A stretch of 64,000 nucleotides of DNA from Amaurobius ferox (GCA_951213105.1 OX578147.1:126127822-126191821), one strand, 5' to 3'; positions 1 to 12,399 are shown, counted from the first letter of the stretch. Program-made: numbers and translations. Notes: generated by a model from the sequence alone, not told the origin.

Positions 1-2
1 TG

Positions 3-2528
3 TATAAAGATATGAAATATGTCATGAAACAAGCAAGTTTCAATATGAGAAAGTGGAAGACTAATAATGAAGAGGTTCAGGAAATTTGGTTCGAAAACGA
101 AAATTGTAGTCAAGATGCAAGTGAGAGTAAAGTTTTGGGATACATTTGGAATAGACAAGAAGATTCCTTTAAAATTGAGATCAAAGATTTAGTTTCCAAA
201 ATTAGAGATGGTGCTACTGAAACTAAAAGAGGAGTCTTGAAAATTATTGGAAGTCTGTATGACCCATTAGGATTTTTAAATCCATTTACTATTAGAGCAA
301 AAATACTTCTTCAAAATATTTGGAAGTGTGGATTAGAATGGGATGATCTTCTGCCATTAGAGTATAACCAAAATTGGAAGAGTTGGTGTAATGAACTTGA
401 AGATATAAAGGATATTGCAGTTCCAAGACATTATTTCGAAGGTGCTATAAAGAGAAAGTTGACGAAAACTGTGCAGTTGCATTGTTTCACAGATTCAAGC
501 CAAGAAGCTTATGGAGCGGTACTATATTTAAGATACACGAAGGAAGATACCGTGAAGACCGAATTTGTCGTTTCTAAAGCTAGAATAGCGCCACTGAAAA
601 CAATTACTCTTCCTAGACTTGAACTTATGGCAGCATTAATTGGAGCAAGAATTTCCAAGACAGTTCAAAAATATTTGGGGGAGAAACTAGAAATAATTCC
701 ATATTTCTGGACAGATTCAGCAATTGTACTTCACTGGATAAAAGGAAATTCGGAAAAATGGAAACCCTTCGTCCAACACAGGGTTCAAGAAATACATGAG
801 AAAACGGAACCGTCATCATGGTCGTTTTGTCCTGGAAAGGAAAATCCAAGTGACTTGGTCACAAGAGGTATAAGAATAGAAGTTCTAAGAAATAGTGAAA
901 ATTGGTGGCATGGACCAAAATGGTTGGCCGAAGAAGAGGCCTCTTGGCCCCAACTACCAGTGAGCCTCAAATCTCAGGTGGTTGAAGAAGAAAAGAGAAA
1001 AGTAGTAAAAGGGAAAATATTTCAGGCCAGTTGCACAGCAGAAAAGAGAGAAAATGCTATTTTTGACTTAAAAAGATTTAGCAGACTTATTAGAATTCTT
1101 AGAATTACTTCATGGATTAAAAGATTTATCTCTAACACCCGAAACAAAGATACTAAATTATCAGGACCTTTGACGGCAAATGAAATAGCTGAATCAGAAA
1201 ATTATTGGATAAAAACTACACAATTAGAACATTTTCCTGAGGAATTGAAAGCATTGAAAAATGGAAAACCTGTATCACCAGTCTCCAAAATTTATCCGTG
1301 CAATCCATTTTTGGACAAAAATAATGTTTTGCGTGTTGGGGGAAGATTGCAAAATGCTGAGTTAAACTTCTGTGAAATTCACCCAATTATACTACCTGAT
1401 CTTAGTTATTTTTCAGATCTTGAAATCAAAAGAAGTCACGAAAAGATTGGACATGCTGGAACTGCTGAAACTTTAGCCCAAGTCCGAGAAACATTTTGGG
1501 TATTGAAAGGAAGACAGAGAGTGAAAAGTATCATAAACAGATGCATGATTTGTCGGAAGTTTAGAGCAAAACCCATGACTCAAGATGTTGCACCACTACC
1601 TCCAGATAGAGTGCGAGAAACGTATCCATTCGAAGTAACCGGAATTGACTACGCAGGACCATTGTATCAAAAGAATAATGAGAAAGCGTACATTGTACTG
1701 TTTACCTGTGCCGTGACAAGATCCGTACATCTAGAACTTGTTTCCAACATGACCGCACAACATTTCTTGCTGGCTTTCAGACGATTTATCTCAAGGAGGG
1801 GAATATGCCGAGTTATAATGTCAGATAACGCAAAAACTTTTAAAAAGACAAATAAGGAGCTCAAAAGTTTGTGGACCACAATTAGAGACAACGAAGTTTT
1901 GGACTTTTTCGGAAATCAAGGAATTGAATGGAAGTTTATTGTTGAGCGAGCCGCTTGGTGGGGCGGTTTTTGGGAGCGACTTATCAGATCAATAAAGTCA
2001 TGCTTGAAGAAAATTCTCCTGAGAACATCTTTAAAATATGAAGAGCTGGAGACCACTTTGATTGAGGTAGAGGCAATCCTGAACTCGAGACCTCTAACCT
2101 ATGTCTACAGTGATATTGGAGAACCAGAGCCATTGACTCCTGGACATTTTCTCGTTGGACGCAGATTAACATCATTGCCCACTGGAAAAATTAGGCCTTC
2201 AACTTCAACGAAAGATGAGTTGACCAAGAAACACCTCTATCGTCTTGCACTTGTGGAGATGTTTTGGAAGCGTTGGAAAAGAGAATACCTTTTAGAGTTG
2301 AAAACAGCACACCAGGTCCAGAAAGGCAGAGACTCATCACTTATTGTGAAAGACTCAGTTGTTCTCATTCATGAGGACAAAATACCCCGTTTAATGTGGA
2401 AGACCGGTGTAATTCAGACGACACATCCGGGCCGTGATGGAAAGACAAGAGCCTGTACAATAAGACTGCCCAACGGAACTCTGATAAGACGACCTGTGCA
2501 GCTGTTGTATCCCTTGGAGATAAACTGA
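3..2528 (+). CDS. BEL/Pao retrotransposon polyprotein, 3' part (RT end, A17 region, RNase H, integrase, DUF5641)
   Basis: The frame is already open at the window edge, so the ATG at 12 is internal and the gag, protease and most of the reverse transcriptase lie outside. Numbering from that ATG, the end of RT and the Pao-type peptidase A17 region (KVLGYIWN, GSLYDPLGFLNP) fill about residues 1-150. RNase H follows with acidic residues D161 (FTDSS), E204 (LPRLELMAAL), D235 (FWTDSA) and D281 (ENPSDL). The integrase zinc domain has H476, H481, C511 and C514. The integrase core has D546, D605 and E655 (WWGGFWERL). The C-terminal DUF5641 domain ends with RRPVQLLYPLE. All visible catalytic positions are intact and there is no frameshift over 2.5 kb, so this copy looks young. 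Its product would copy and insert the element's own DNA in the cell. The family call is firm; activity is not shown. Confidence 0.95.
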   Translation, partial: YKDMKYVMKQASFNMRKWKTNNEEVQEIWFENENCSQDASESKVLGYIWNRQEDSFKIEIKDLVSKIRDGATETKRGVLKIIGSLYDPLGFLNPFTIRAKILLQNIWKCGLEWDDLLPLEYNQNWKSWCNELEDIKDIAVPRHYFEGAIKRKLTKTVQLHCFTDSSQEAYGAVLYLRYTKEDTVKTEFVVSKARIAPLKTITLPRLELMAALIGARISKTVQKYLGEKLEIIPYFWTDSAIVLHWIKGNSEKWKPFVQHRVQEIHEKTEPSSWSFCPGKENPSDLVTRGIRIEVLRNSENWWHGPKWLAEEEASWPQLPVSLKSQVVEEEKRKVVKGKIFQASCTAEKRENAIFDLKRFSRLIRILRITSWIKRFISNTRNKDTKLSGPLTANEIAESENYWIKTTQLEHFPEELKALKNGKPVSPVSKIYPCNPFLDKNNVLRVGGRLQNAELNFCEIHPIILPDLSYFSDLEIKRSHEKIGHAGTAETLAQVRETFWVLKGRQRVKSIINRCMICRKFRAKPMTQDVAPLPPDRVRETYPFEVTGIDYAGPLYQKNNEKAYIVLFTCAVTRSVHLELVSNMTAQHFLLAFRRFISRRGICRVIMSDNAKTFKKTNKELKSLWTTIRDNEVLDFFGNQGIEWKFIVERAAWWGGFWERLIRSIKSCLKKILLRTSLKYEELETTLIEVEAILNSRPLTYVYSDIGEPEPLTPGHFLVGRRLTSLPTGKIRPSTSTKDELTKKHLYRLALVEMFWKRWKREYLLELKTAHQVQKGRDSSLIVKDSVVLIHEDKIPRLMWKTGVIQTTHPGRDGKTRACTIRLPNGTLIRRPVQLLYPLEIN

Positions 2529-2766
2529 TAAGTGTCTGAACTTTCATTAGAACTCTAAATAAGACTTTACTTTTATTTCTAAGAAGAAATGTTTGAATTT
2601 AAATATCAAATTGTTTAAGAATGTATCAATTATTTCATTTTTTTCTTTGTTTGTGTTTTGTATGTTACACGATTTCCTTACTGAAAACTTAATACAGAGT
2701 ATGGAGTTGATTAGTGATATTGATCCAACTTCTTGATGAACTCCAGGAGTTCATCGGGGGGGAGGA
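2529..2766 (+). other. BEL element 3' untranslated segment with polypurine tract
   Basis: Between the polyprotein stop and the LTR is about 240 bp of AT-rich sequence. It ends in a run of purines (2756-2766, GGGGGGGAGGA) directly before a TGTTGACG start. That is the expected position of the polypurine tract that primes plus-strand synthesis in LTR retrotransposons. Confidence 0.6.
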
Positions 2767-3210
2767 TGTTGACGTTTCACTAATTTTTGTAGAGCTCAAT
2801 AGATGGCTCTGGCTGCGGCGAGCAGCTTTGAATAGATAATTTTGTTGTTTTTATTATTCTTGAAATAAAAAGTATTGGAAGAAGTTTGCCGGTGCGTTAG
2901 CACAGAAAAAGAATGGGGTTTTTACGATTCCTTTTAGAAGGCCAAAATTCACGGCCTAATAATTAGTTTTAGGAATGATTTTGAAATGGAAGGTTCATAG
3001 AACCTAATAATAAAGTACTGCGCTCTGGATTTAAATGTATTAATTGAAGTAACGGAAACGTGAACAAACCCTATATACAAATATGTGTATGTGTACGTTA
3101 CATTAAATGTTCGTGACGTTAAAATGTGTTGTGCTCATTGTTTTCACCTAGATTACTGGATCACAAGCAGCTCAAAAATCCTGCTCAAGGTAAGAGTTAC
3201 GTTCAAAAAA
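2767..3210 (+). mobile_element. Putative 3' LTR of the BEL/Pao element
   Basis: The sequence starts TGTTGACG immediately after the polypurine tract, as an LTR should, and contains AATAAA-like signals near 2866. The right border is uncertain because the 5' LTR is outside the window and no target-site duplication can be paired. About 440 bp is my estimate, ending before the satellite array at about 3230. Confidence 0.5.
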
Positions 3211-3229
3211 TTAGATTTGAATTCTACGA

Positions 3230-5385
3230 CAGTTAGGGTAAACTGATATTCTTTTCACCGTGGTCGAATTTCATCCTCCGGTGAGAGCTTGTATAAGGTT
3301 CTGAGAGACGTAACATATTCATCCCGACTTATTTGAAATACATTGAAAATCGACCCAGTTAGGCTGTGTCCCGTGGTCGAATTTCAGCCCCCAGTGGGTT
3401 CTTGTATAGGGTTGTGAGAGACTTTACATCTTCATCCCCATTTTATTTGAAATATATTGAAAATTGATCCAGTTAGGTCGTGTCCCGTGATCGAGTTTTA
3501 GCCTCCGGTGGGGATTTCTGTGAGGTTCTGAGAGACTTTACAGCTTTATCCCGACTTATTTGAAATACATTGAAAATTGACCCAGTTAGGTTGTGTCCCG
3601 TGGTCGAATTTCAGCCTCCGGTGGGTTCTTGTATAGGGTTCTAAGAGACTTTACATCTTCATCCCCATTTTATTTGAAATATATTGAAAATTGATCCAGT
3701 TTGGTCGTGTCCCGTGATCGAGTTTCAGCCTCCGGTGGGGACTTCTGTGAGGTTCTGAGAGACTTTACAGCTTCATCCCGACTTATTTGAAATACATTGA
3801 AAATTGACCCAGTTAGGTTGTGTCCCGTGTTCGAATTTCAGCTTCCGGTGGGTTCTTGTATAGGGTTCTGAGAGACTTTATATCTTCATCCCCATTTTAT
3901 TTGAAATATATTGAAAATTGATCCTGTTAGGTCGTGTCCCGTGATCGAGTTTCAGCCTCCGGTGGGGACTTCTCTGAGGTTCTGAGAGACTTTACAACTT
4001 CATCCCGACTTATTTGAAATACATTGAAAATTGGCCAAGTTAGGTTGTGTCCCGTGGTCGAATTTCAGCCTCCGGTGGGTTCTTATATAGGGTTCTGAGA
4101 GACTTTACACCTTCATCCCCATTTTATTTGAAATATATTGAAAATTGATCCAGTTAGGTCGTGTCCCGTGATCGAGTTTTAGCCTCCGGTGGGGACTTCT
4201 GTGAGGTTTTGCGAGACTTTACAGCTTCATCCCGACTTATTTGAAATACATTGAAAATTGACCCAGTTAGGTTGTGTCCCGTGGTCGAATTTCAGCTTCC
4301 GGTAGGGTCTTGTATAGGGTTCTGAGAGACTTTACATCTTCATCCCCATTTTATTTGAAATATATTGAAAATTGATCCAGTTAGGTCGTGTCCCGTGATC
4401 GAGTTTCAGCCTTCGGTGGGGACTTCTGTGAGGTTTTTAGAGACTTTACAGCTTCATCCCGACTTATTTGAAATACATTGAAAATTGACCCAGTTAGGTT
4501 GTGTCCCGTGGTCGAATTTCAGCCTCCGGTGGGTTCTTGTATAGGGTTCTGAGAGACTTTACATCTTCATCCCCATTTTATTTGAAATGCATTGAAAATT
4601 GATCCAGTTACGTTGTGCCCCGTGGCCGAGTTTCAGCCTCCGGTGAGAGCTTGTATAAGGTTCTGAGAGACTTTACATCTTCATCCCCATTTTATTTGAA
4701 ATATATTGAAAATTGATCCAGTTAGGTTGTGTCCCGTTATCGAGTTTCAGCCTCCGGTGGGACTTCTGTGAGGTTTTGCAAGACTTCACATCTTCATCCC
4801 CATTTTATTTGAAATGCATTGAAAATTGATCCAGTTACGTTGTGTCCCGTGGCCGAGTTTCAGTCTCCGGTGAGAGCTTGTATAAAGTTCTGAGAGACGT
4901 TACATCTTCATCCCGACTTATTTGAAATACATTGAAAATTGACCCAGTTAGGTTGTGTCCCATGGTCGAATTTCAGCCTCCGGTGGGTTCTTTTATAGGG
5001 TTCTGAGAGATTTTACATCTTCATCCCCATTTTATTTGAAATATATTGAAAATTGATCCAGTTAGGTTGTGTCCCGTTATCGAGTTTCAGCCTCCGGTGG
5101 GGACTTCTGTGAGGTTTTGAGAGACTTTAAGCTTCATCCCGACTTATTTGAAATACATTGAAAATTGACCCAGTTAGGTTGTGTCCCGTGGTCGAATTTC
5201 AGCCTCCGGTGGGGTCTTGTAAAGGGCACTGAGAGACTTTACATCTTCATCCCCATTTTATTTGAAATACATTGAAAATTGATCCAGTTAGGTCGTGTTC
5301 CGTGGTCGAGTTTCAGCCTCCTGTGGGGGCTTCTATAGGGTTCTGAGAGATTTTGCATCTTCCTCCCCATTTTAGTTGAAATACT
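3230..5385. repeat. Tandem satellite, about 19 monomers of 113-114 bp, dimeric higher-order structure
   Basis: The landmark TGGTCG/TGATCG recurs at 3261, 3374, 3488, 3601, 3715, 3828, 3942, 4055, 4169, 4282, 4396, 4509, 4623, 4737, 4850, 4963, 5077, 5189 and 5303, giving spacings of 112-114 bp. Monomers alternate between type A (CGTGGTCGAATTTC, then CATCCCCATTTTATT) and type B (CGTGATCGAGTTTC, then CATCCCGACTTATT), so the true repeat is a dimer of about 227 bp. Units near 4623-4963 and the first unit break the pattern with a third variant (GTGAGAGCTTGTATAA). No open frame spans the array. Confidence 0.95.
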
Positions 5386-6136
5386 CCCATTTTGTAAAGA
5401 AAATAAATATTTAAACTTTTTTTATAATAAATTTGCATTAGAAATCATGTGAATGGTTGTTCAGGATCCCATAAATATCAGTTTTTGTCTGTTTGTTTTT
5501 TTTCTAAATGGCTGTAAAGTATACTTTGTGCGGTCACGCATCACTCGAAGGCACTTCAAATATCCCTCTCTTAAATGTCAGAGTTCGAGAGATACCCTCC
5601 CTATTATATATCTTAGAGGACATTGATCATTTTTAAGATTTTCCCAGAAATAAAATGGCTATACTACAAAAATGACAACTGTCGTGCAGCAAAATTAAAA
5701 AAAAATTATTGTTCTTAAGTATGCTACATGAATAGTAATTTCATGCATATTTTTATGAAATAAAATATGCCAGTTTTTAGAATGTTAAAACTATTTGTTT
5801 TCAAGAGATTCTACATTTATAGACTTCAAAATAGCACATATTGCACAACAAAAGTTATGAGATGAAATCTTTCAAAAGCTCTTCGAATTATCGTAATATA
5901 AGGCGAAAAGACTTTACACATTGTTTTCTGTGATTATATTATTGTATATATGATAACTATAATTTTCACAATCAAAATGACAAAAAATCTTAAAATGTAC
6001 TGAACCGTGTACTTTGATAGACATAGATTGATAGACATACATTTGATAAACGTCTATTTCTATATTTCTAAAAAGCTTAACAAACTGATAAAATGAAAAG
6101 AATCTAACAATAGAAAGAAATCCGGAAATGGTATTG
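5386..6136. other. AT-rich sequence, nothing recognised
   Basis: I see no convincing coding region, RNA gene or repeat family member here, only A/T-rich unique-looking DNA after the satellite array. Confidence 0.5.
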
Positions 6137-6620
6137 CTACGACGTATCCTCTGAAATGTTGTGGGGGGGGGGTACTCTCAGGATACAAAAATGAGTCCAA
6201 ATTTCTGGATAATTAACACGTGGCAACTCTGCATTGGTGTAATAGAAATGGATGCTTGTAAAGGTGCTTTTTTTTCTTCCTCCTGGTGCTGAAAAGAGCC
6301 TCCAGTGAAAGCATTTTAAATGTTCGTGACACTGCCATTTCCTTAAGACTGAACGCTCCGGGCAGTATTGGGCAGAAGGGTTCGCACCTCCCAGAATATT
6401 CATTATTTCGAGCACGTTCTCGAACCTTCGAAAAGACGCAAAAAGTCGTCAAATTGGCGATAAATTGCCAAATCTGCTAACCCTGCCACGAGTTGTAAAA
6501 TCTGGCAACCCTGCATTGATGCAAAAGGAATGATTGCCTGTAAGGGTGCTTTTCCTTTTTGGTTCTCAAACAGCATCCAGTAAAGGCATTTTACATGTTT
6601 GTAAAGATATTTATAACGCT
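6137..6620 (-). mobile_element. Gypsy-type LTR fragments, minus strand, internally duplicated
   Basis: Read on the minus strand, this contains the same blocks as the LTR at 11865 (a GAGAACCA..AGGAAA block, then a GGGTTGCCA block, then AGATTTGGCAATTTATCGCC). The first block occurs twice, near 6540-6600 and again near 6235-6310. Either two LTR fragments lie in tandem or one was partly duplicated. No terminal ends or target duplication can be assigned. Confidence 0.55.
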
Positions 6621-8049
6621 GATATGTCACAAAGGTGCCACAAAAAATTCCTTAACAGATACTCCTGTTCACTTGTATTCGTCTCCTTTCACCTGTGTTT
6701 CACCTATTCGTCACCTGCACACACAGTCTTGGACACTTTATTGGTGCTTGTACTCTTTCCCAGGATGAGTGGAATCACATGGAGCTTTTTAAACACTCCC
6801 ATGTGTTTTAATTTACATGAAACTCATTTCCGAATATCTGCAGATAAAATTCTCGAACGTTCGTGAAGGCATTAGCAATCACCTTCTTTTATTGTATGTC
6901 CAAAATTCACTCGGAATTAAAAGAAAAATGTGCAATAGCTCAGGAATGATTACTCTTAGCATCGTAAAAATAGTCTGATTCTGTTATTCTTCTTCTTATT
7001 ATTATTATCATTATTATTTGTTTATTTATGAAAATATTTACAAAAGGACTACTCACTTGACATAATCAAATATATTTGTTTCTCTTGCCCTCCCCTATGG
7101 GCGACTATGTCCATGGATGCTGTTATCTGCAATGAGAGTAGATGAGTTTGAGCAGATTTAATTAGCCCATCGAATAAAAGTGATTTCAGCGCCACTAGCG
7201 AATAATTTAAAAGTTGCATAACGGACTCAGCAATAAAGCGAAATAGCCTAAAAAAACCAATTATGAAGTTGTAGAACATTGTTTATTGAGTAGGAATTGG
7301 TAAATATAATTGTTACAGAACGCATTTTATTTAATACAATGTGATTACTGGCGAATCCGTGTCCTGTCCAGGCATGCTAAAATAAAAAAAAACATTTTAT
7401 TTCAAAATAATTTCGCATGTTGTCATCCAAAACAGCGCTCAATGTCAGTATACTTTTCATCTCCAAAAATATTGCACCTTGTATCTTGTCTATCAACATT
7501 TCGCGTTGAAAGAAGTAAAATATTTGCATTGTGTAGGGAATGTCATGTGCTGCCCAAGTCAAACTGTATGTACTTTTTATAGTTGCATAATTTTTCAACT
7601 TTTTTTATCATAATTTCATCACATTTATATATATATTAAAACATGTGTATCTCTTTTGATTTGCTAATGCTTTATTTAATGTTCTCAACGTTCATGTTGA
7701 ATTATTATCAATGCTTCATATCTTCCGCTTTCAATTGCAATATGACCGTGAGATTTGTTGCCGTTACGGTAAAACGAATCTGTCGCTAATTGCAATGAAA
7801 TACTACAAGTTTAAATTTGAAACATCGTAATTACAATATCGTAATCAACTATAGCTTAAATTACGTCAATCATGTTACTCATATTCTTGTTAAAATATTC
7901 TTACAAATAAGGTATTCAGCAAATAACTTTGGATGATTTTCAATATTTTGTGTTCTTCTTTAGAAATTCTCGTGGTCTTCATTATAAAACTAAGATAGTT
8001 TTATTTAACTATTTAAAAAAACCTAAATTAGAATTTCAGTCTTTAATCT
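6621..8049. other. AT-rich sequence, nothing recognised
   Basis: Short open frames here lack any recognisable domain or splice context. A weak piece of the Helentron-like 5' end (GTCATGTGCTGCCCA) lies near 7547. Confidence 0.45.
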
Positions 8050-8370
8050 GATATCCTGGTTATGCTATTTATGGACAGCTTACTGGAAAGGTATAACCTA
8101 AATTTTTAAGATATTTACTTTTTACGGCTAATGCTATTGTTCAAATGATCTATCAAATACAGTGTTGTATTCTGACCGAAATTAGAAATTCCGAGATCTA
8201 AATTAGAATATGCATAGTAAGTTATAGCATTTTATAGTCAGCTTACTTAAATGTCCAGTCTAAATTTTTAAGATATATATTTTTCACTGTCAATGGTTAT
8301 TGTTCAAATGATCTATATCTTCTAGTGCAGTTTTGAGAAAAACGATCAGTATTCTGACTTAAATTAGAAT
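8050..8370. repeat. Diverged tandem duplication, period about 161 bp
   Basis: Two adjacent copies share CAGCTTACT, CTAAATTTTTAAGATAT and TTGTTCAAATGATCTAT in the same order, starting near 8056 and 8218. The copies differ at many positions, so this is an old duplication. Confidence 0.7.
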
Positions 8371-8497
8371 ATCTGACACCTAAATTAAAATATGCAAATG
8401 TGAGTCAAGCATTTTTAATCTTTTATTTGAAACAAGAGTTAAATAACTATTTCCGGTAGAAACCTATTATAAACATTTCTTGACATTTGAGACTATT

Positions 8498-9249
8498 ACT
8501 TTCCCTGCAATACATGGTAATGTATATGGAAAGTATTGGAATCATGTCGAAAATCGCAACTCGAGTTTTCGACGGATCTACACGTTTCGAGACCTCTAGA
8601 ATACGAAAAAAACTATTTTTAGCGTGACGTCTGTGTGTGTGTCTGTGAGTCTGTCTGTGCAGATTTTGTATCCACTCTAACTAAAAAACTAATTGACCGA
8701 ATTTCATAAAATTTGGTAGGTAAGTCACTTGCGCACGAATCTGGTGCTGATTAGTTTTGGGTATGACTCGGGTTAAAATAACCCGCCTTTTTTTGCGAAA
8801 TGACCCGCAAAAGCTTGTATCCACTCTAACTGAAAAACTAATGGACCGAATATCACAAAATTTGGTAGATATGTCGCTTGTAGGCCACCCTGGTGCTGAT
8901 TAGATTTTGGTATAATTCGAAAAAAAAATAACCTGCCTTTTTTTGCAAAATGGTCCTCAAAATTCGTCCAAATCTAAACTAAGGAACTGGGTATACTCAA
9001 ATATATCCATTAAATGCTTGTTTAATACGTAATTTTTAGCGAAGAAAAGAATAATACCAACCCCATTACACTAGGACTAGCCGTTCTCGAGATATTATAG
9101 TTTTTCTTATTTTTCCTACACCATTTTTGAAAATAAGTCCAGTTTTCAAATGAGAACGAAAATTGAATTAAAAATTAATTAAATTTAATTTAAATAAATA
9201 GAACGTGAGTATAAGTCTGCAGGAAAAGTCATGTGCTGCCCACGTCAGA
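8498..9249 (-). mobile_element. Helentron-like non-autonomous element, complete copy
   Basis: On the minus strand it begins TCTGACGTGGGCAGCACATG (9249 leftward) and ends in a palindrome built from TACTTTCC and GGAAAGTA arms at 8498-8535. Between them lies TCGAAAACTCGAGTT-type sequence, a short TG microsatellite, and two copies of a TCCACTCTAACT(A/G)AAAAACTAA block. It matches the order seen in the copies at 52492-55881, 56346-57451 and 57528-58550. Assignment to Helentrons rests on the TC start, the terminal palindrome and the internal microsatellite, and is an inference. Confidence 0.6.
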
Positions 9250-10925
9250 TTTTTTTTGTCATATAGTATATTTTAAAACTACGATAAATCATGGTTAAAA
9301 TATCCTTTCCATAAATTTGTCTCATTATTTCGGCATATTCGAATGTTCTTACAATGTATTGATTCCGTCACTCATGTAATTTTATCATTTTCATAATCCC
9401 ATAAGATGACTTTGAAAAAGGTTTGTCGTTCTCAAACACAAAATAAGGAATCAAAATCAATCAGTAACGTCTTCCAATAAAACATCAAAGAATCCGCTTT
9501 ACTAGAACAGTTCTCATCAATCAACAATAATGTCGTTATTCAAATTACGATTTTAAATATCGAGATGATTCCAAAATTTGCATATTTGAGGGTATTGAAT
9601 ATCTTCGGATATGACAATAGGAACTACATAAAAATTTATATGCAAACAAATGTGGGATGTAGAATTTGTTTATAACATCGAAACAGGGTGTTGCCATTGG
9701 AAATTTTAAAGTTTGTGGGCGATTCGATATGAAAACAGCCCTTTAGGCAATTTATATGGGTGTAAATTTGTACAGGATGTTATTGTCTATCGAACAGTAT
9801 CTTTGATTTTGCTCTACTATGATGCACGAATTACTAAGGAAGTTTATTTATTTTTTCCAGCCGTATAGTATCACTGAATGAATAGCTACACACAAACCTT
9901 TGTAGCTACATGTCCCCAAAAATAGTTAGATCTAAACCTACATTTTATATATAATCACATGACCAGTAGTATATACGTGATCATGCTTTTCAAATGACGG
10001 TTTGTGGAGGGATCCTGAAAAATACTGTTAAAATGGTAATTGATGTAATAATTTATTTTTGTAATATTTTGGTAGTTACTTAGAAATTATATAAATCCAT
10101 TTTTTTATTAATCAGATTAACCCTGAAATATTAAAACAATTCTTCAAGAGATGATTATAAACGAAAAATTGATATACCTGCATGATTATTTCAAATCCTT
10201 GCCACAGTTAATAATAAAAAATACTATCGAACAGTCTCAAATGACCTTCACGATCTAGTCATAGGCCCATATACTCTATAGCAGTAGCTTTCACCCCCCC
10301 CCCTCCTGACTCATAGTTTTTGTGCCAACCATTGAAAAAATTTAAGAAAATTCCTGTCAAAAAGAAAAGGACATATTGCAATAATATTTAAAATTTAAGA
10401 AAATATAATACTGTTTTTATCTTTTTAAAGAAGTTTTATAAAATGTTTCATGACAAGTTTCTATAATGAATATAAAATAAAAACTACAAATGAAATATGA
10501 AAAATATTCAGCAAACAGATGATAATTTAGCTATGGAAATTTCATCCTCCCCCTCACCCAGCTATAATTTCATAAGAATGCAAAATTTAATTTTTATACT
10601 CCCCCCTCATATTACTAAAAATGGCAATTGGTAACATTTTTGCCTTGTAATTAATTATAAAATTAGGACAAAAGACATTTACTGAGTGCGTATTGGTGAA
10701 AAATTCACCAAGATATAGATAATTAAAATACTTGACTTATTCTATTTTACCTGAACTTCATATGAATCGTTTATACTTCCTACGAAAGTAAATATAGGGG
10801 ACATCAACAAACAGAACATATTTAAAACAGAAAAACCAAAAATTGAAATTTGCTACCATTCTATTTGTTTGTTGCTGGCCCCTTTCAATCGAACGAAAAA
10901 TAACTTATAACATTAATTCTTTTTC
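9250..10925. other. AT-rich sequence with C-tracts, nothing recognised
   Basis: No coding, RNA or repeat signal could be supported. Runs of C occur near 10290, 10550 and 10600. Confidence 0.45.
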
Positions 10926-11217
10926 AACCCAGATCATCCGCCCTACCTGAAGGTGTAAGCCATCCAAACAGATACCTACCCGGAGGTGCAACATATCTGT
11001 TTGGATGCCTGAGAGGTGCTACACAATTTAGACTGAAACCCAGTGGGTGCGGCATCCACGGGGACCGTATACTCACTCCTTCCCCTACCACCAATCTCTA
11101 GTAAGGACCCACATATTTAACGTACACGTACTCCACGTGTACACTGGGACAGTTTGGGCAGAGCCGGAAATCGAACTCAGGTCGTAAGAGCGCAATCCAC
11201 TAGACTGACCATCCCTT
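10926..11217 (-). mobile_element. tRNA-derived SINE, copy 1
   Basis: Read on the minus strand it starts with a tRNA-like head holding an A-box-like TGGTCAGTCTAGTGG and a B-box GAGTTCGATTTCC. The body, near ACGTGGAGTACGTG and GTGGATGCCGC, follows the same order as the better copy at 50500-50788. The 3' tail ends GGCGGATGATCTGGGTT. It is diverged, and the tail region carries an extra rearranged segment. Confidence 0.8.
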
Positions 11218-11864
11218 AATAACAACAATTAGAATATCTCAGTAAATTTTCCATTTAAAGTTATCAGGTCAAGTCAGGTATTTAAAGTTATAAAATGTCT
11301 TTCGCACTAATTAAGCATGGCAAAATTTTATCAATAGCCATTTTTTGATTGGGATAAAGGTCGTAAATAAGAATAACATTATGCATTTTTATGAAATTAT
11401 AGTTTCCGAGGGGCGCGACTGTCGTAGCTAAATTATCTTCTGTTTGCTGATTATTTTTCATATTTCACTTGACTTCTACGACTGACCGTTGATTTTATAT
11501 TCCTTTTGGACCCACTCCGTAAACCTACAATGCCTAGAATACCTAGTGTTGCTTTCGTAAGAGAGAAGTGTTCAAAAATCGGTTCCAGTAATTCAGGACA
11601 CATTGGGTAAAAATTGAGAAGAAGAGAGTGTAGCGTCATCTGTTGTCGTCGTTGATTTAAGTTATCGATTAGACTGTGCTTTTAGTTAAATTTTACTAGA
11701 TCGTCGTAATTTGATTAATCATCTATTAAATAACTCTATTTAATTTTAATAAAAACTTAGAGTACAAATTTACAATGTGTTTCTCTATAAATTTATTTCA
11801 CAGAGATAGTAGAAGCGACTTATTTGACACTTTGTCCAGTCACTATACGTAAAACACGATGCAT
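11218..11864. other. AT-rich sequence, nothing recognised
   Basis: No supported feature lies between the SINE and the next LTR fragment. Confidence 0.45.
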
Positions 11865-12350
11865 TGTTACGAACATGCAACAGACCTTCACTGGGGGCTC
11901 TTTCGAGAACCAGAAGGAAAGAAATGCATTTTCTGACAACCATTCCTGTTACGTCAATATAGGGTTGCCATATTTGACCTTTCGGTGTAGGCTTGTCAGA
12001 TTTGGCGGTTTATTGATAATTTAGAGAATTCTCGAAGCTAGTAGAACCTTCTCGAAATAAGGAATACTCTTGGAAATAGCAGCCCTTCTGGAAATTTTTA
12101 TGGAGTGTATATAAAAGGAGTCGTCGTTCAGATGGGGAGCAGTTGACGTTCTACAAGCTACATTGAATTGTGAATTACGATAATATTTTGAGAATAGTAT
12201 CCGCTATTTTGTGAAATTAGTGGAGCATTTAATTACTGTTTTACTGTACCTGACAATTGTTTAGTGATCATGTCAGATAGTTATTAGGTTATTGGCGCTA
12301 ATAAAACGTAAACACTTTGGACGCTTATACACCCGAACCTTATAGATAAA
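11865..12350 (+). mobile_element. Gypsy-type LTR fragment with promoter-like elements
   Basis: It starts TGTTACGAACATGC and shares blocks with the LTRs at 14862 and 18019 (TTTGGCG..TTTATTG, TTTTGAGAATAGTA, TATTTTGTGAAATTAGTGGAGC). A TATA box (TATATAAAAGG, near 12108) and AATAAA near 12300 are in LTR-like order. The expected TTCGTAACA end is missing, so the 3' tip is lost. Confidence 0.7.
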
Positions 12351-12399
12351 AATGTTTCTTGTTTAGTCGGAAATAGAGTCCAGATCATGAATATATAAA

